Assembly: GCA_016713135.1 (NCBI GenBank)
Contig: JADJPR010000018.1
Span: forward strand, 68,108-132,107
Origin: Rhodanobacteraceae bacterium
GTDB lineage: Bacteria > Pseudomonadota > Gammaproteobacteria > Xanthomonadales > SZUA-5
Length of the DNA stretch: 64,000 nucleotides
Direction of reading: 5' to 3'
Shown: one piece after another, positions 38,248 to 47,888 of the stretch
Position numbering within the stretch: position 1 is the first letter of the stretch
Layout of the letters: every line of letters starts with the position of its first letter
Made by a program: the position numbers and the translations under genes
The notes under the pieces: model-generated
Databases searched by the model: none
Seen by the model: the letters and a program-made list of their open reading frames with translations, nothing else
Told to the model about the DNA's origin: nothing

Positions 38248-38748
38248 ATGACCCTGTCCGATGCCTACCGTACGGTCGTGCTCGACCACAACCGCGCGCC
38301 GCGCCGGCGCGGGCGCCTGGTCGCGCCCAGCTTGAGCGCGCACGGGGTCAATGCGCTGTGCGGCGACTCCCTGACGCTGGACCTTGCGCTCGCCGACGGT
38401 CGCATCGCCGACTTTGCCTTCGAGGCCGAGGCCAGCGCGATGACCCTGGCGGCCTGCTCGATCATGGGCGACCTGATCGCCGGGCAGTCGGTCCACGAAG
38501 CCGCGGCGCTGTGCGAGGCTGCCATCGACCTGGTCACGCGAAACCCCGCGCGGGCGGAGGATCCTCGCTTGGGCGAGTACAACGCGCTGATCGGCGTGAT
38601 GGGTCATCCCAACCGGATCAAGACCGTGACCCTGCCGTGGGCGACGCTCGCTGGCGCGCTTGCCGGGCGCCTCGCCACCTCCACCGACATCGACATCCGC
38701 GGTGCGCTGCCGCCGGCGCGCGCCGCCAACCAACGGAGCCAGATATGA
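38248..38748 (+). CDS. SufU/IscU-type iron-sulfur scaffold protein lacking the third cysteine
   Basis: The fold and order match SufU: LYDHN-like VVLDHNRAPRR, then the first ligand Cys and Asp in ALCGDSLTLDLAL, then the second Cys in MTLAACSIMGDLIAG. The third ligand position, normally Cys in R-K-C-A-T-L-x-W, reads RIKTVTLPWATL. It is therefore Thr here, with no Cys nearby. SufU proteins bind zinc and accept sulfur from SufS using these cysteines, so activity may be changed. The 166-residue length is normal for SufU. It overlaps the Rieske gene by ATGA. No sufBCDS genes lie within the window. Confidence 0.85.
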   Translation: MTLSDAYRTVVLDHNRAPRRRGRLVAPSLSAHGVNALCGDSLTLDLALADGRIADFAFEAEASAMTLAACSIMGDLIAGQSVHEAAALCEAAIDLVTRNPARAEDPRLGEYNALIGVMGHPNRIKTVTLPWATLAGALAGRLATSTDIDIRGALPPARAANQRSQI

Positions 38749-39065
38749 GCGATTGGGTGCGCGTGTGCGCCATCAACGAGATCCAGCCCGGCCAGTGCCG
38801 CGTGCTCGACGTCGACGGCGCGCAGGTCGCGGTGGTCAACGTCGAGGGCGCGTTCCACGCGATCGAGGACGTGTGCACCCACGATGGCGGCCAGCTCACT
38901 GGCGGCGCCATCTGCGGCCACGAAATCGAATGCCCCCGCCACGGCGCGCGCTTCGACTTGCGCACCGGCGCCGCCCTGTGCGCGCCCGCCTACGAAGCCA
39001 CCGCGGTGTTCCCGATCCGCATCGAGGACGGGGTGGTGTGGGTGCGGGATGATCGATGGGATTGA
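38745..39065 (+). CDS. Rieske-type [2Fe-2S] ferredoxin
   Basis: Small soluble electron carrier of 106 residues. The two Rieske cluster boxes are intact: CTHDGG (Cys-x-His) and CPRHGARFD (Cys-x-x-His), and the fold VRVCAINEI ... QVAVVNVEGAFHAIED is typical of the NirD/dioxygenase-ferredoxin group. The start lies inside the upstream SufU-like stop codon, so the two are probably translated together. This pairing at the end of suf operons is familiar in the Lysobacterales and points to a role around Fe-S assembly; the exact function is not shown. Confidence 0.92.
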   Translation: MSDWVRVCAINEIQPGQCRVLDVDGAQVAVVNVEGAFHAIEDVCTHDGGQLTGGAICGHEIECPRHGARFDLRTGAALCAPAYEATAVFPIRIEDGVVWVRDDRWD

Positions 39066-39074
39066 TCAGCGGGA

Positions 39075-39178
39075 TGTGAGTTGTGGGTTCTGGGTTGTGG
39101 GCAGCAGTCGGTTGTCGCGACAGTGCTGCGGACTCGCAGCTTCCGCCGCCCACAACCCACAACTCACAACCCACAACC
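39075..39178. repeat. Inverted heptamer-repeat element, GGTTGTG type, copy 2
   Basis: Left arm 39075-39104 (GTTGTGG and GTTCTGG units, ending GTGGGCAGC). Right arm 39145-39178 (GCCGCCCACAACCC onward). The core of 40 bp has its own sequence. It lies between the Rieske and peroxiredoxin genes. Confidence 0.88.
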
Positions 39179-39215
39179 TAGAATCGAAAGCCCTCAGACC
39201 AGACGGAACCATGTC

Positions 39216-39693
39216 ATGACGATCCAAACAGGCGACCGCATCCCGAGCGCCACCCTGAGTTACCTGAAGGACGGTGTGCAGCAGATCGCCACCGATGAGC
39301 TGTTCGCCGGCAAGACCGTGGTGCTGTTCTCGGTGCCGGGTGCGTTCACGCCGACCTGCTCGGCGCGCCACTTGCCGGGCTATGTCGACCAGTTGGATGC
39401 GCTGAAGGCCAAGGGTGTCGATGCCGTGGTGTGCATGGCGGTCAACGATGCTTTCGTGATGGACGCCTGGCGCAAGAGCCAGAGCGTGCCGGACGAGATC
39501 TACCTGCTGGCCGACGGCAATGCCGCCTTCGTCAAGGCGCTCGGCCTGGAACTGGATGCGACCAAGTTCGGCATGGGCGTACGCGGCCAGCGCTTCGCGC
39601 TGGTGGCGAAGGACGGCGTGGTGACGCATTTGTTCGTCGAGGCGCCGGGCGAGTTCAAGGTGTCGAGCGCAGAAGCGGTGCTGGAGAAACTAG
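39216..39693 (+). CDS. Peroxiredoxin (Prx5-type); stop codon displaced by an indel
   Basis: Thiol peroxidase of the PRX5/AhpE-like group. Peroxidatic Cys in VPGAFTPTCSARHLPGYV (about residue 50), second Cys in DAVVCMAVNDAFVMDAW (about 74), and GVRGQRFALVAKDGVV near 130. Family proteins end shortly after the sequence VSSAEAVLEKL. Here the TAG at 39691-39693 is out of frame by one base and the frame runs on into a poly-G region. I end the gene at this TAG and regard the read-through as an assembly error. The start at 39216 gives MTIQTGDRIPSATL. Confidence 0.87.
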
Positions 39694-39731
39694 GGCCGTT
39701 GCCGGGCCGGGGGGGGGCCGTGCAGGGACGC

Positions 39732-39760
39732 GGGGGGGGGGGGGGGGGGGGGGGGGGGGG
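39732..39760. repeat. Homopolymer run of 29 G
   Basis: Twenty-nine consecutive G, preceded at 39709-39717 by a second, shorter G-rich run. It lies between the peroxiredoxin and kinase 3' ends. It looks like a sequencing or scaffolding artefact rather than normal intergenic DNA. Confidence 0.9.
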
Positions 39761-39802
39761 TCGCGGCGAGGCGGGGCTCGGGCGCGGCGCGCCTGTGCGG
39801 CG

Positions 39803-42613
39803 CTATCGAGTCGTCAGCAGCGCCTGGAGCGCGACGGCATCCGGGTGCCAGGGGCGCTGTCGCTGGTATTCCTCGAGCGCCTCGCTGACCGCCGCGCGGG
39901 CGCTGCGGTCGGCATGTGAGTGCCAACGCGCCTGGGCCAGCACGCCGCGCGCCTCGGTGACCTCGAAGTGCTCCGGGCCGTAGATCCGACCCAGGGCGTC
40001 GTACGCGGATTGCGCCTGGTCGAGTGCGTCGCCCGGCTTGCCGTCCGCCAGCGCCAGCCGCGCACGGGCGATCTGCAATTGCGCTGCGTCCTCGGCACCG
40101 ATGGCGCCGCTTTCCGCGAAGGCCTGTCCGGCGGAATCGATCGCGCGTCCGGCGGCGGGGCGGTCGCCGATATCGATCAGCGCCAGGGTGTACTCGATCC
40201 AGGCCCGGCCGCGCGCCGTGCCGCTCTGGCGCGGGAACTCGCCGGCCGGCCATGCCAGCGCAGGCGCCAGCGCATCCAGTGCCTCGCTCGGTTTGCCTTG
40301 CCAGCGCAGCGCGCGTGCGAGGTAGCGTCGCGTCGCCAGCCGCTGGCGCAGCGCGGTCGTGTCCGATTCGCCTTGGCTGATCGCGCGCAGGCGGTCGATC
40401 GCGGGCTGCAATTCGCCCAGCTGCAATTCGACCAGGCCAAGGTAGGAACTGGCCGCGAGCACGCGCGGATCCTCCGCTCCGAGCTGTGGCTGCAGGCGCT
40501 CGATGGCCTCGACCAGGTCGACGCGGGCGCTCGCCAGGTCGCCCAGGCGCAACACGTCGGTGGCCTGGTTGGTCAGCTCCTGGCCGAGCAACAACTGGTC
40601 CGTTCGCCGCTGTGCACGCAGCATGGTCAGCGCCTCGCGCCGGAGTTCGCGAGCGCGCCGATAATTGCCCTGGCGGGATTCCAGGTTGGCCTGCGCACCC
40701 AGGCTGCGCGCCAGGTCGCGGTGCAGCGGAGGCAGGATCTGGCGGCGTAGCGCGACCACTTCGCCGACGGCGATCAGCGCGTCGGCGACTTGGCCCAGGG
40801 CGGACAGTGCCAGGACGCGGTTGTGCATGGCGGTGGCGAGTTCCGGGTGGTCGCCGCCCGACACTTGCCGGCGTTCCGCGATCACCTGCTCGAAGATCGG
40901 GAGGGCGCCGGCGGCATCGCCGCTCTCCAGGGTCCAGGCGCCCAGGTCATTGAGCGCCAGCAGGGTTTCCTCGTCGCTGGCGCCGAGTCGCTGCGCCAGG
41001 GTGGCATGCACCTCGCCGGCCAGCGTTCGCGCGCGCACCGGGTCGCCCTCCGCGCCAGTGATGCTCTTGGCCACCGCCAAGGTGCGCGCGTGTTCCAGGG
41101 CATCGTCCGCCGCCGCGGTGGCCAGCCGCTGCAGGGCAAGGTCGGCATGCGTGCGCGCCAGCTTGATCTGGCCCATCGCCAGTTCGGCCTGCGCCAGCCC
41201 GCGCAGCAGGGTCACCTCGGTGAGCCAGTTGTCCGCATCGACCAGCCCACGGCCGGATTCGTACATCTCCGCGGCACGCGCGTAGTCCCCGATGTAGAAC
41301 CAGGCGCGCGCCAGCGAGGCGTACAGCCGTGCGCGCACCGCCGGCTCGGCGGCCAGTTCGCGTTCGATCCGCTGGCTGCCGCGCTCCAGCAGCGAGCGCG
41401 CGGTGATGTCGCCGCTGGCGGCGCCCTCGGGTGTGGCGCTCTCGAAGACCTCGGACAGGAAGCTGCTGACCGCTTCAGCGTGCAGGGCCTCGCGGCGCGC
41501 GATGTTGGCCTGCCACAGGGCAAGCGCCGCGCCGGCGATGACTGCAAGCACAACCGCGGCGCTTGCCCCCACCACCACCCAATGACGTCGGATGAAGCGC
41601 TGTGCGCGGTAGCTGAAGGTGTCCGGCCGCGCGCGCACGGGGCGGCCGTCGAGGCAGGCGCGCAGATCGTCGGCAAAGGCCTCGGTGCTGGCATAGCGCC
41701 GCTGCGGTTCGGCGCGCACGGCCATGGCCACCACCAGCGCCAGGTCGCCGCCGAGCGCCGTCGGCCTGACCGCTGCCGGGCCCTCGTCGCCGGCACGCCG
41801 ACGCGCCAGCGAAAGCAGGTCGCGGGTGTCGGTGCCGGCCATCCGCGCGCGGTGCAGCGCTGTTCCGGTCAACAGTTCGAATAGCACCGCGCCGAGCGCG
41901 TAGATGTCGGTTGCGGTGCTGACCGGTTCGCCACGGACTTGCTCCGGCGCGGCGTAGGCGCGGGTGAAGAAGCGCGGTCCGGTGGCCGAGGTGTCGTCCT
42001 CGCGATCGGACTCGAGCACCTTGGCGATGCCGAAATCGAGCAGTCGCGGCTCGCCACGCGTATCGACCAGGATGTTGCCGGGCTTGAGGTCGCGGTGGAC
42101 CACCAGTTGTCGATGTGCGTGCGCGACCGCATCGCAGAGCTTGAGGAACAGCTTCAGGCGCGCCGGCACATCCAGGTTGTGGCTGTCCGCGTACTCGATC
42201 AGCGGCAGGCCATCCACCCATTCCATGACGAAGTAGGGGCGCCCCGACTGGTCGACGCCGCCATCGATCAGGCGCGCGATGTTCGGGTGTTCCAGCCGCG
42301 CCAGGATGCGCCGCTCGGCGAGGAAGCGCTGCTGGATCTCGCCCGAGTCCATGCCCAGCTTGATCAGCTTGAGCGCCGCGCGCTGCTGGAAGTCCTGGCG
42401 CGTGCGCTCGGCCAGGTAGACCGCACCCATGCCGCCGTGGCCGAGCAGCCGGCGCAGCTGCCACGGGCCGACCATCGCGCCGATCGACGGTTCGCCGGCC
42501 GCTGCGGTGGTGGCCTCGCCAGGGCCCGGCGCATCCGCCGGGCCGTCGTGCTGCGGGACCGGAATGGTCGGATGCTCGCCCACCATGGAGGTCTTCGCGG
42601 GTTCCTGCGCCAT
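39803..42613 (-). CDS. Transmembrane serine/threonine protein kinase with C-terminal TPRs
   Basis: Hanks-type kinase of about 936 residues starting MAQEPAKTSMVGEHPTI. Kinase domain (about 50-320): P-loop LGHGGMGAVYLAER, the lysine of AALKLIKL, catalytic loop VHRDLKPGNIL, metal motif DFGIAKVL and activation-loop end YAAPEQVRG, so it should be active. One membrane helix (about 345-368, VVVGASAAVVLAVIAGAALA) leads to a long extracytoplasmic helical part with TPR-like pairs (ARAWFYIGDYARAAEMYESG, and many after). This architecture is common in Lysobacterales and Myxococcota. The upstream DNA holds a REP-like repeat. No substrate can be inferred. Confidence 0.93.
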   Translation of the reverse strand: MAQEPAKTSMVGEHPTIPVPQHDGPADAPGPGEATTAAAGEPSIGAMVGPWQLRRLLGHGGMGAVYLAERTRQDFQQRAALKLIKLGMDSGEIQQRFLAERRILARLEHPNIARLIDGGVDQSGRPYFVMEWVDGLPLIEYADSHNLDVPARLKLFLKLCDAVAHAHRQLVVHRDLKPGNILVDTRGEPRLLDFGIAKVLESDREDDTSATGPRFFTRAYAAPEQVRGEPVSTATDIYALGAVLFELLTGTALHRARMAGTDTRDLLSLARRRAGDEGPAAVRPTALGGDLALVVAMAVRAEPQRRYASTEAFADDLRACLDGRPVRARPDTFSYRAQRFIRRHWVVVGASAAVVLAVIAGAALALWQANIARREALHAEAVSSFLSEVFESATPEGAASGDITARSLLERGSQRIERELAAEPAVRARLYASLARAWFYIGDYARAAEMYESGRGLVDADNWLTEVTLLRGLAQAELAMGQIKLARTHADLALQRLATAAADDALEHARTLAVAKSITGAEGDPVRARTLAGEVHATLAQRLGASDEETLLALNDLGAWTLESGDAAGALPIFEQVIAERRQVSGGDHPELATAMHNRVLALSALGQVADALIAVGEVVALRRQILPPLHRDLARSLGAQANLESRQGNYRRARELRREALTMLRAQRRTDQLLLGQELTNQATDVLRLGDLASARVDLVEAIERLQPQLGAEDPRVLAASSYLGLVELQLGELQPAIDRLRAISQGESDTTALRQRLATRRYLARALRWQGKPSEALDALAPALAWPAGEFPRQSGTARGRAWIEYTLALIDIGDRPAAGRAIDSAGQAFAESGAIGAEDAAQLQIARARLALADGKPGDALDQAQSAYDALGRIYGPEHFEVTEARGVLAQARWHSHADRSARAAVSEALEEYQRQRPWHPDAVALQALLTTR

Positions 42614-42745
42614 CCGGGGCCGTGATCGATCCGAGGCCGCCAGTGTAGGGGCAAGCGCCACCGCTTGCTCGGTGGCAGCCGGCGGCTGCAGGCTTCGGTC
42701 ACAGCACCCGGATCGCTGTCCAGGTTCCGAAGGCTCGCGTTGCGC

Positions 42746-42826
42746 AGCCCGGAGTACGCGCAGCGCGCGTGCTCCGGGTACTTGCGGCAAGCACCCGAAG
42801 CACCGCTGCGCGGTACTTCGGGCTAC
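42746..42826. repeat. REP-like intergenic repeat, copy 2
   Basis: Contains AGCCCGGAGTACGCGCAGCG, CTTGCGGCAAGCACCCGAAG and the palindromic part ending TACTTCGGGCTACC. It lies between the kinase and glutamate dehydrogenase genes. Confidence 0.75.
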
Positions 42827-42832
42827 CCAGGA

Positions 42833-45800
42833 TCAGGCCCCCGAGGCCACCAGCAACGCCAGACGCCGCACGGCCACCGAGATGGTCGGGTAATCGAGCG
42901 ACTTCTGCGTGCGGATCTCGTTGAACATGCCGAGGGTGAAGGTCAGCGTGCTGTCGGCCGACTCGACCCAGGCCTGCACCCGACCCTGGCCCGCGGGCGC
43001 CGGCCGCTTGAGCAGTTGCGCCGCCAGCGCACGGCGCTGGCTGAACAACTCGTCGCGCAGCACGCCGCGGGCATTCGCATGCCAGCGGCCGGACACCGGC
43101 AGGGTCTCGATCGCGTCCGAGAACCACTTCAGGTGCAGCGCCTCGCCGATGTCGAAGTAGACCCGTGCGGCTTCGACCACCGGCACCTTCTGCTCCTGCG
43201 CCAGGTCGATCACGTCGAAGGCCGAATTCAGCGCGCCGAGCGCGCTGATACGGCGGGCCATCGCCTGCGGGTAGCCTGCGGCGGTCAGTTCCCGCTCCTT
43301 CTCCGCATAGCGCAGGCGATAGCTCTCCGGCAGCACCTGGTCCAGCGCCGTGACCAACTGCTCGAAGCCCGCCGAGAAGCGATCGACGATCGCGGCGATT
43401 TCCAGCTTCTGGGTGGGTAGCTGCAGCAGCCAGCGGGTCAGGTTGCGCAGCAGATTCCAGATGCTCAGGGTCACGTCGATGTAGACGCGCTCGGGCACGC
43501 CGCCACAGCTGTCCATCTCCGCCCACCACTCGCGCGCATGCACCACTTCGCGCGCGATGGTGAACGCCTTGGCGATCTCGGCGGCGCTCTTGCCGGTGTC
43601 CTCCGCCATGCGCATGATGAAGGTGGCGCCCATGCGGTTGACGATGGAATTGGTCACCTGGGTGGCGATGATCTCGCGGCGCAGGCGGTGCTTCTCCATG
43701 GTCTGCGCGAAGCGCTCGCGCAGCGGCGTCGGGAAGTACATCTGCAGTTCCTTCGACAGGTAGGCGTCCTCGGGGACGTCCGAATCGAGCAACTGCTTGT
43801 ACAGCACGATCTTCGAATACGAGAGCAGGATCGACAGCTCCGGCCGGCTGAGGCCCTGGCCCTTGGCCTTGCGCTCCTCGAACTCGGCGTCGGTTGGCAG
43901 GTATTCCAGCCCACGGTCCAGCAGTCCCTGCTGCTCCAGGGTGCGCACGAAATGCTGCTTGGAGCCCAGGCGCGGCACCGACAGCGCCTGCATCAGGCTG
44001 ATCGCCAGGTTCTGGCGGAAGTTGTCGAACAGCACCAGGCGTTCGACTTCGTCGGTCATCGCCACCAGCAGTTCGTCGCGCTGCTCCAGCGTGAGCTGGC
44101 CGAGTTCGATCGCGGTGTTCAGCAGGATCTTGATGTTGACCTCGTGGTCCGAGGTGTCCACGCCGGCCGAATTGTCGATGAAGTCGGTGTTCAGCAGACC
44201 GCCGGCCTGGGCGAACTCGATGCGCCCGCGCTGGGTCAGGCCGAGGTTGCCGCCCTCGCCGACGATGCGGCAGCGCAGCTCGCGGCCATTGACGCGCACC
44301 GCGTTGTTGCCGCGGTCGCCGCACTCGTCGTTGGACTCGCTGGTCGCCTTGACGTAGACGCCGATGCCGCCGTTCCAGAGCAGCTCCACCGGCGCCTTGA
44401 GGATCGCGCGCATCAGTTCGGCCGGGGTCAGCTGGGTGACCTCGTCGTCGATGCCCAGCACCTCGCGCACCTGCGGCGTGATCGGGATGAACTTGGCGCT
44501 GCGCGGATGCACCCCGCCGCCTTCGCTGATCAGGCTGGCGTCGTAATCCGCCCACGAGGAGCGCGGCAGGGCGAACATGCGCTCGCGCTCGACGAAACTG
44601 CGCGCCGAATCCGGGTTCGGGTCGAGGAAGATGTGGCGGTGGTCGAAGGCCGCGACCAGGCGGATATGGCGGCTCAGCAGCATGCCGTTGCCGAAAACGT
44701 CGCCCGACATGTCGCCGATGCCGGCGCAGGTGAAGTCCTCGGCCTGGCTGTCCTTGCCGATCGCACGGAAATGGCGCTTGACGCTCTCCCAGCCGCCCTT
44801 TGCCGTGATCCCCATCTTCTTGTGGTCGTAGCCCTTCGATCCGCCCGAGGCGAAGGCGTCGTCGAGCCAGAAGCCGTATTCCTGGCTGAGCGCGTTGGCG
44901 ATGTCGGAGAAGGTCGCGGTGCCCTTGTCGGCGGCGACCACCAGGTAGGGATCGTCCGGGTCGTGACGCACCACATCCACCGGCGGCGCCACCGCGCCGT
45001 CGACGATGTTGTCGGTGATGTCGAGCAGGCCGCGGATGAAGGTGCGGTAGCAGGCCACGCCCTCGGCCAGCACTGCGTCGCGGTCGCCGCCGACCGGCGG
45101 CTGCTTGACGACGAAGCCGCCCTTGGCGCCGACCGGCACGATCACCGCGTTCTTCACCGTCTGCGCCTTCATCAGTCCCAGCACCTCGGTGCGGAAATCC
45201 TCGCGCCGGTCCGACCAGCGCAGGCCGCCGCGCGCCACCGTGCCCATGCGCAGGTGCACGCCTTCCACCCGCGGCGAGTAGACGAAGATCTCGCGATAGG
45301 GCACCGGCTTGGGCAGTCCTGGCACCCGGCTGGAGTCGAACTTGAACGACACATAGTCCTTCGGCTTGCCGTCCAGGCGCTGGTAATGGTTGGTGCGCAA
45401 CGTCGCGCGCATGGTGTCCTTGAACGCGCGCAGGATGCGGTCTTCGTCCAGGCTCGACACCACCTCCAGCAGGTCGCCCAGCACCTGTTCCAGCAGCGCG
45501 ATCTGTTCCTCGCGCGGCTTGATGTACATGTCGAGCACGGTGGCGATCAGGTTGGGCAGGCGGGTGCGCAGTTCCTCGTTGGCGAGCGAGGTGAAATCCC
45601 GCTCCATGCGCCGGCGCGAGGCATCCGCATGTGCCTTCTGCTCGCGCGCTGGATCGAAGCGAGCGTGGAACAGCTCCACCAGCATGCGCGTGGTGATCGG
45701 GTGCAGCGCGAGCACGCGCTCCATGTAGGCCTGCGAGTAGGTGACGCCGGTCTGCAGCAGGTACTTGCAGTAGCCGCGCAGGATCACCACGTCGCGGATG

Positions 45801-47770
45801 TCGAGCTCGGCACCCAGCACCAGGCGGTTGAAGCCGTCGTTCTCCACCCGGCCGCGCCAGATCTGCTCGAAGCCCGCCTGGAAGCGCTCGCGCGCCTGGT
45901 CCAGGTTCTCGCCGAGGTGCACCAGCGGCTCCACCTCGAAATCCTGGATGTGGATGTTGATGCCCGGCACCTGCATCTCGTAGGGATGCTCCGAATGCAC
46001 CCTCAGGCCCATGTTCTCCAGCATCGGCAGGGCGTCCGACAGGCCGATCGGTGCCCCCATGCGGAACGATTTGAAGCGCAGCGCGCCGTCGCTCTTCTTG
46101 CGCGGGCGGTACAACTGCAGGCGCACATCCTGACTGTCCCTGAGTTGCGCCGCGGCCTCGACATCGGCGGCAGCCACCCAGGGCGTGACCGCCTCGATGT
46201 AACCGGCAGGCAATGCCTTGCCGAAGCGGTTGCTCAGCTTGGTGCCGCGTTCCTCGCCGTGCTTCTGGATCAGGATGTCGCGCAGCTCGTCCTGCCAGTT
46301 GCGCACGATCTGCGCCAGCCGCTGCTCGATCTCGCGCACCTCGTAGACCGGCTTCTCGCCGGCCTTCGGGCGCACCACCACATGCAGGCGCGCCAGCATC
46401 GACTCGGAGACGTGCACCGAGGAGTCGAAGCGCTCGCCGGCGAAGGCGCGCTTCAGGGTCTGCTCGATGCGCTCGCGGATCTCACTGGTGAAGCGGTCAC
46501 GCGGGATGTAGACCAGGCAGGAGAAATAGCGGCCGTAGCGGTCGCGGCGCACGAACAAACGGGTGCGCTGGCGTTCCTGCAGGTTGAGGATGCCGACGGC
46601 GGTATCGAACAATTCGTTGGCGGTTGCCTGGAACAGCTCGTCGCGCGGCAGCGTCTCCAGGATGTGCTGCAGCCGCTTGGCGCCGTGGCCGCTGCGGTGG
46701 AGGTTGCTGCGCGCGAACACAACGTCCACCTTGGTGCGGATCAGCGGGATGTCCTTCGGCCGCGTGGTGTAGGCGGTTGAGGTGTAAAGGCCGAGGAAGC
46801 GATCCTCGCCAACCGGGCGGCCTTCGCTGTCGAAGCGCAGCACGCCGACATAGTCCATGTAGCCCGGGTGATGCACGGTCGAGCGCGCATTGGTCTTCGA
46901 CAGGATCAGGAGGTCAGGCAGGGTGCCCTGCGGCAAGTCGCGTGCCGCCAGCGAGGACAGCGGGCGCGCCGGGAGTTGCGATTCGTCGCCGCGCAGCAGC
47001 CCGAGGCCACTGCCGGGAACAGCGCGCAGCACTTCATTGCCCTCAGGCCCGCTGGTCTCGTAGGCGCGGTAGCCGAGCAGCGTGAAGTGATTGTCCGCCA
47101 TCCAGCGCAGGTAATCGCCGCACTCGATGACATGCTCGGAATCGTGCTGGAGTTCACGCGCCGACAAGCCTTCGGCCAGTCCCAGCAGACGCTCGCGCAT
47201 AGCGTCGAAATCGCGCACGCAAGCGCGCACGTCGGCGAGCACGCGCTCGATACGCTCGCACAGCGTCTCCAGGCGTCCGGGCTCGGTCTGGCGGTCCACC
47301 TCAATATGCATGATTGACTCGGACTTGAGCCCGTCGTCCTGACCGAAACCGAGAATGTGGCCGCCCGGATCGCGCTGCACCTTGATCACCGGATGCAGGA
47401 TCAGGTGCGTCAGGGTGTGGTCCTGGGCGATCGCCATGCTGACCGTGTCGACCAGGAAGGGCATGTCGTCGTTGACGATCTGGATCACCGTGTGGGTGCT
47501 CTCCCAGCCATCGTCTTCGTGGGTCGGATTGCACACCCGCACCTTGGCGGCATGCGCCGGGCGCTCGCGGAAGAAACGCAGCAGGTCCAGCGTCAGCGCC
47601 GCCCAGACCGCGGAGGTACGGTCGCCGTACTCGTCCTCCGGCAGGAACTCGAACAGCCGCGCGGCAAAGGCGCTGGCTTCCTTGAGCTTGGGACCGGACA
47701 CCAGGGATTTCAGGGAATCCTGGACCTGCACCAGCGCGAGGCTGGCGTCGGCGTTATGTGCTGCGCTCAT
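42833..47770 (-). CDS. gdhB: NAD-specific glutamate dehydrogenase, large (180 kDa) type
   Basis: Catabolic enzyme that oxidatively deaminates glutamate to 2-oxoglutarate with NAD. At 1645 residues it is the large GDH-180 class known from Pseudomonas, Xanthomonas and Streptomyces. N-terminal ACT-like regulatory segments occupy about the first 700 residues. The catalytic centre contains MGTVARGGLRWSDRREDF and the active-site lysines in KNAVIVPVGAKGGFV, with the NAD-binding part following (DMSGDVFGNGMLLSRHIRLV, GADVT-like segments, GGNLGLTQRGRIEFAQAGG). The frame is intact over 4.9 kb. The gene is transcribed alone, with repeat elements on both flanks. Confidence 0.96.
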   Translation of the reverse strand: MSAAHNADASLALVQVQDSLKSLVSGPKLKEASAFAARLFEFLPEDEYGDRTSAVWAALTLDLLRFFRERPAHAAKVRVCNPTHEDDGWESTHTVIQIVNDDMPFLVDTVSMAIAQDHTLTHLILHPVIKVQRDPGGHILGFGQDDGLKSESIMHIEVDRQTEPGRLETLCERIERVLADVRACVRDFDAMRERLLGLAEGLSARELQHDSEHVIECGDYLRWMADNHFTLLGYRAYETSGPEGNEVLRAVPGSGLGLLRGDESQLPARPLSSLAARDLPQGTLPDLLILSKTNARSTVHHPGYMDYVGVLRFDSEGRPVGEDRFLGLYTSTAYTTRPKDIPLIRTKVDVVFARSNLHRSGHGAKRLQHILETLPRDELFQATANELFDTAVGILNLQERQRTRLFVRRDRYGRYFSCLVYIPRDRFTSEIRERIEQTLKRAFAGERFDSSVHVSESMLARLHVVVRPKAGEKPVYEVREIEQRLAQIVRNWQDELRDILIQKHGEERGTKLSNRFGKALPAGYIEAVTPWVAAADVEAAAQLRDSQDVRLQLYRPRKKSDGALRFKSFRMGAPIGLSDALPMLENMGLRVHSEHPYEMQVPGINIHIQDFEVEPLVHLGENLDQARERFQAGFEQIWRGRVENDGFNRLVLGAELDIRDVVILRGYCKYLLQTGVTYSQAYMERVLALHPITTRMLVELFHARFDPAREQKAHADASRRRMERDFTSLANEELRTRLPNLIATVLDMYIKPREEQIALLEQVLGDLLEVVSSLDEDRILRAFKDTMRATLRTNHYQRLDGKPKDYVSFKFDSSRVPGLPKPVPYREIFVYSPRVEGVHLRMGTVARGGLRWSDRREDFRTEVLGLMKAQTVKNAVIVPVGAKGGFVVKQPPVGGDRDAVLAEGVACYRTFIRGLLDITDNIVDGAVAPPVDVVRHDPDDPYLVVAADKGTATFSDIANALSQEYGFWLDDAFASGGSKGYDHKKMGITAKGGWESVKRHFRAIGKDSQAEDFTCAGIGDMSGDVFGNGMLLSRHIRLVAAFDHRHIFLDPNPDSARSFVERERMFALPRSSWADYDASLISEGGGVHPRSAKFIPITPQVREVLGIDDEVTQLTPAELMRAILKAPVELLWNGGIGVYVKATSESNDECGDRGNNAVRVNGRELRCRIVGEGGNLGLTQRGRIEFAQAGGLLNTDFIDNSAGVDTSDHEVNIKILLNTAIELGQLTLEQRDELLVAMTDEVERLVLFDNFRQNLAISLMQALSVPRLGSKQHFVRTLEQQGLLDRGLEYLPTDAEFEERKAKGQGLSRPELSILLSYSKIVLYKQLLDSDVPEDAYLSKELQMYFPTPLRERFAQTMEKHRLRREIIATQVTNSIVNRMGATFIMRMAEDTGKSAAEIAKAFTIAREVVHAREWWAEMDSCGGVPERVYIDVTLSIWNLLRNLTRWLLQLPTQKLEIAAIVDRFSAGFEQLVTALDQVLPESYRLRYAEKERELTAAGYPQAMARRISALGALNSAFDVIDLAQEQKVPVVEAARVYFDIGEALHLKWFSDAIETLPVSGRWHANARGVLRDELFSQRRALAAQLLKRPAPAGQGRVQAWVESADSTLTFTLGMFNEIRTQKSLDYPTISVAVRRLALLVASGA

Positions 47771-47888
47771 GACGGGCGAAAGTCGCTGATTTGCGAAGGA
47801 ACCGTAAAGATAGCCCCGTTGGGTTGCAGGCTCTACCCGCGGTGCAGCATCGCGGCCAGCGACGCTTCAGGCAGCGCGTGCGCGCTGC

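Noticed and set aside
39732..39760. Phase-variable G tract controlling the peroxiredoxin or kinase
   Set aside because: The run lies after both expected stops and in sequence that looks like an assembly join; an artefact is more likely.
43538..46780. Plus-strand open frame of about 1080 codons inside gdhB
   Set aside because: Antisense to an intact, well-conserved glutamate dehydrogenase; composition is typical of a GC-rich shadow.
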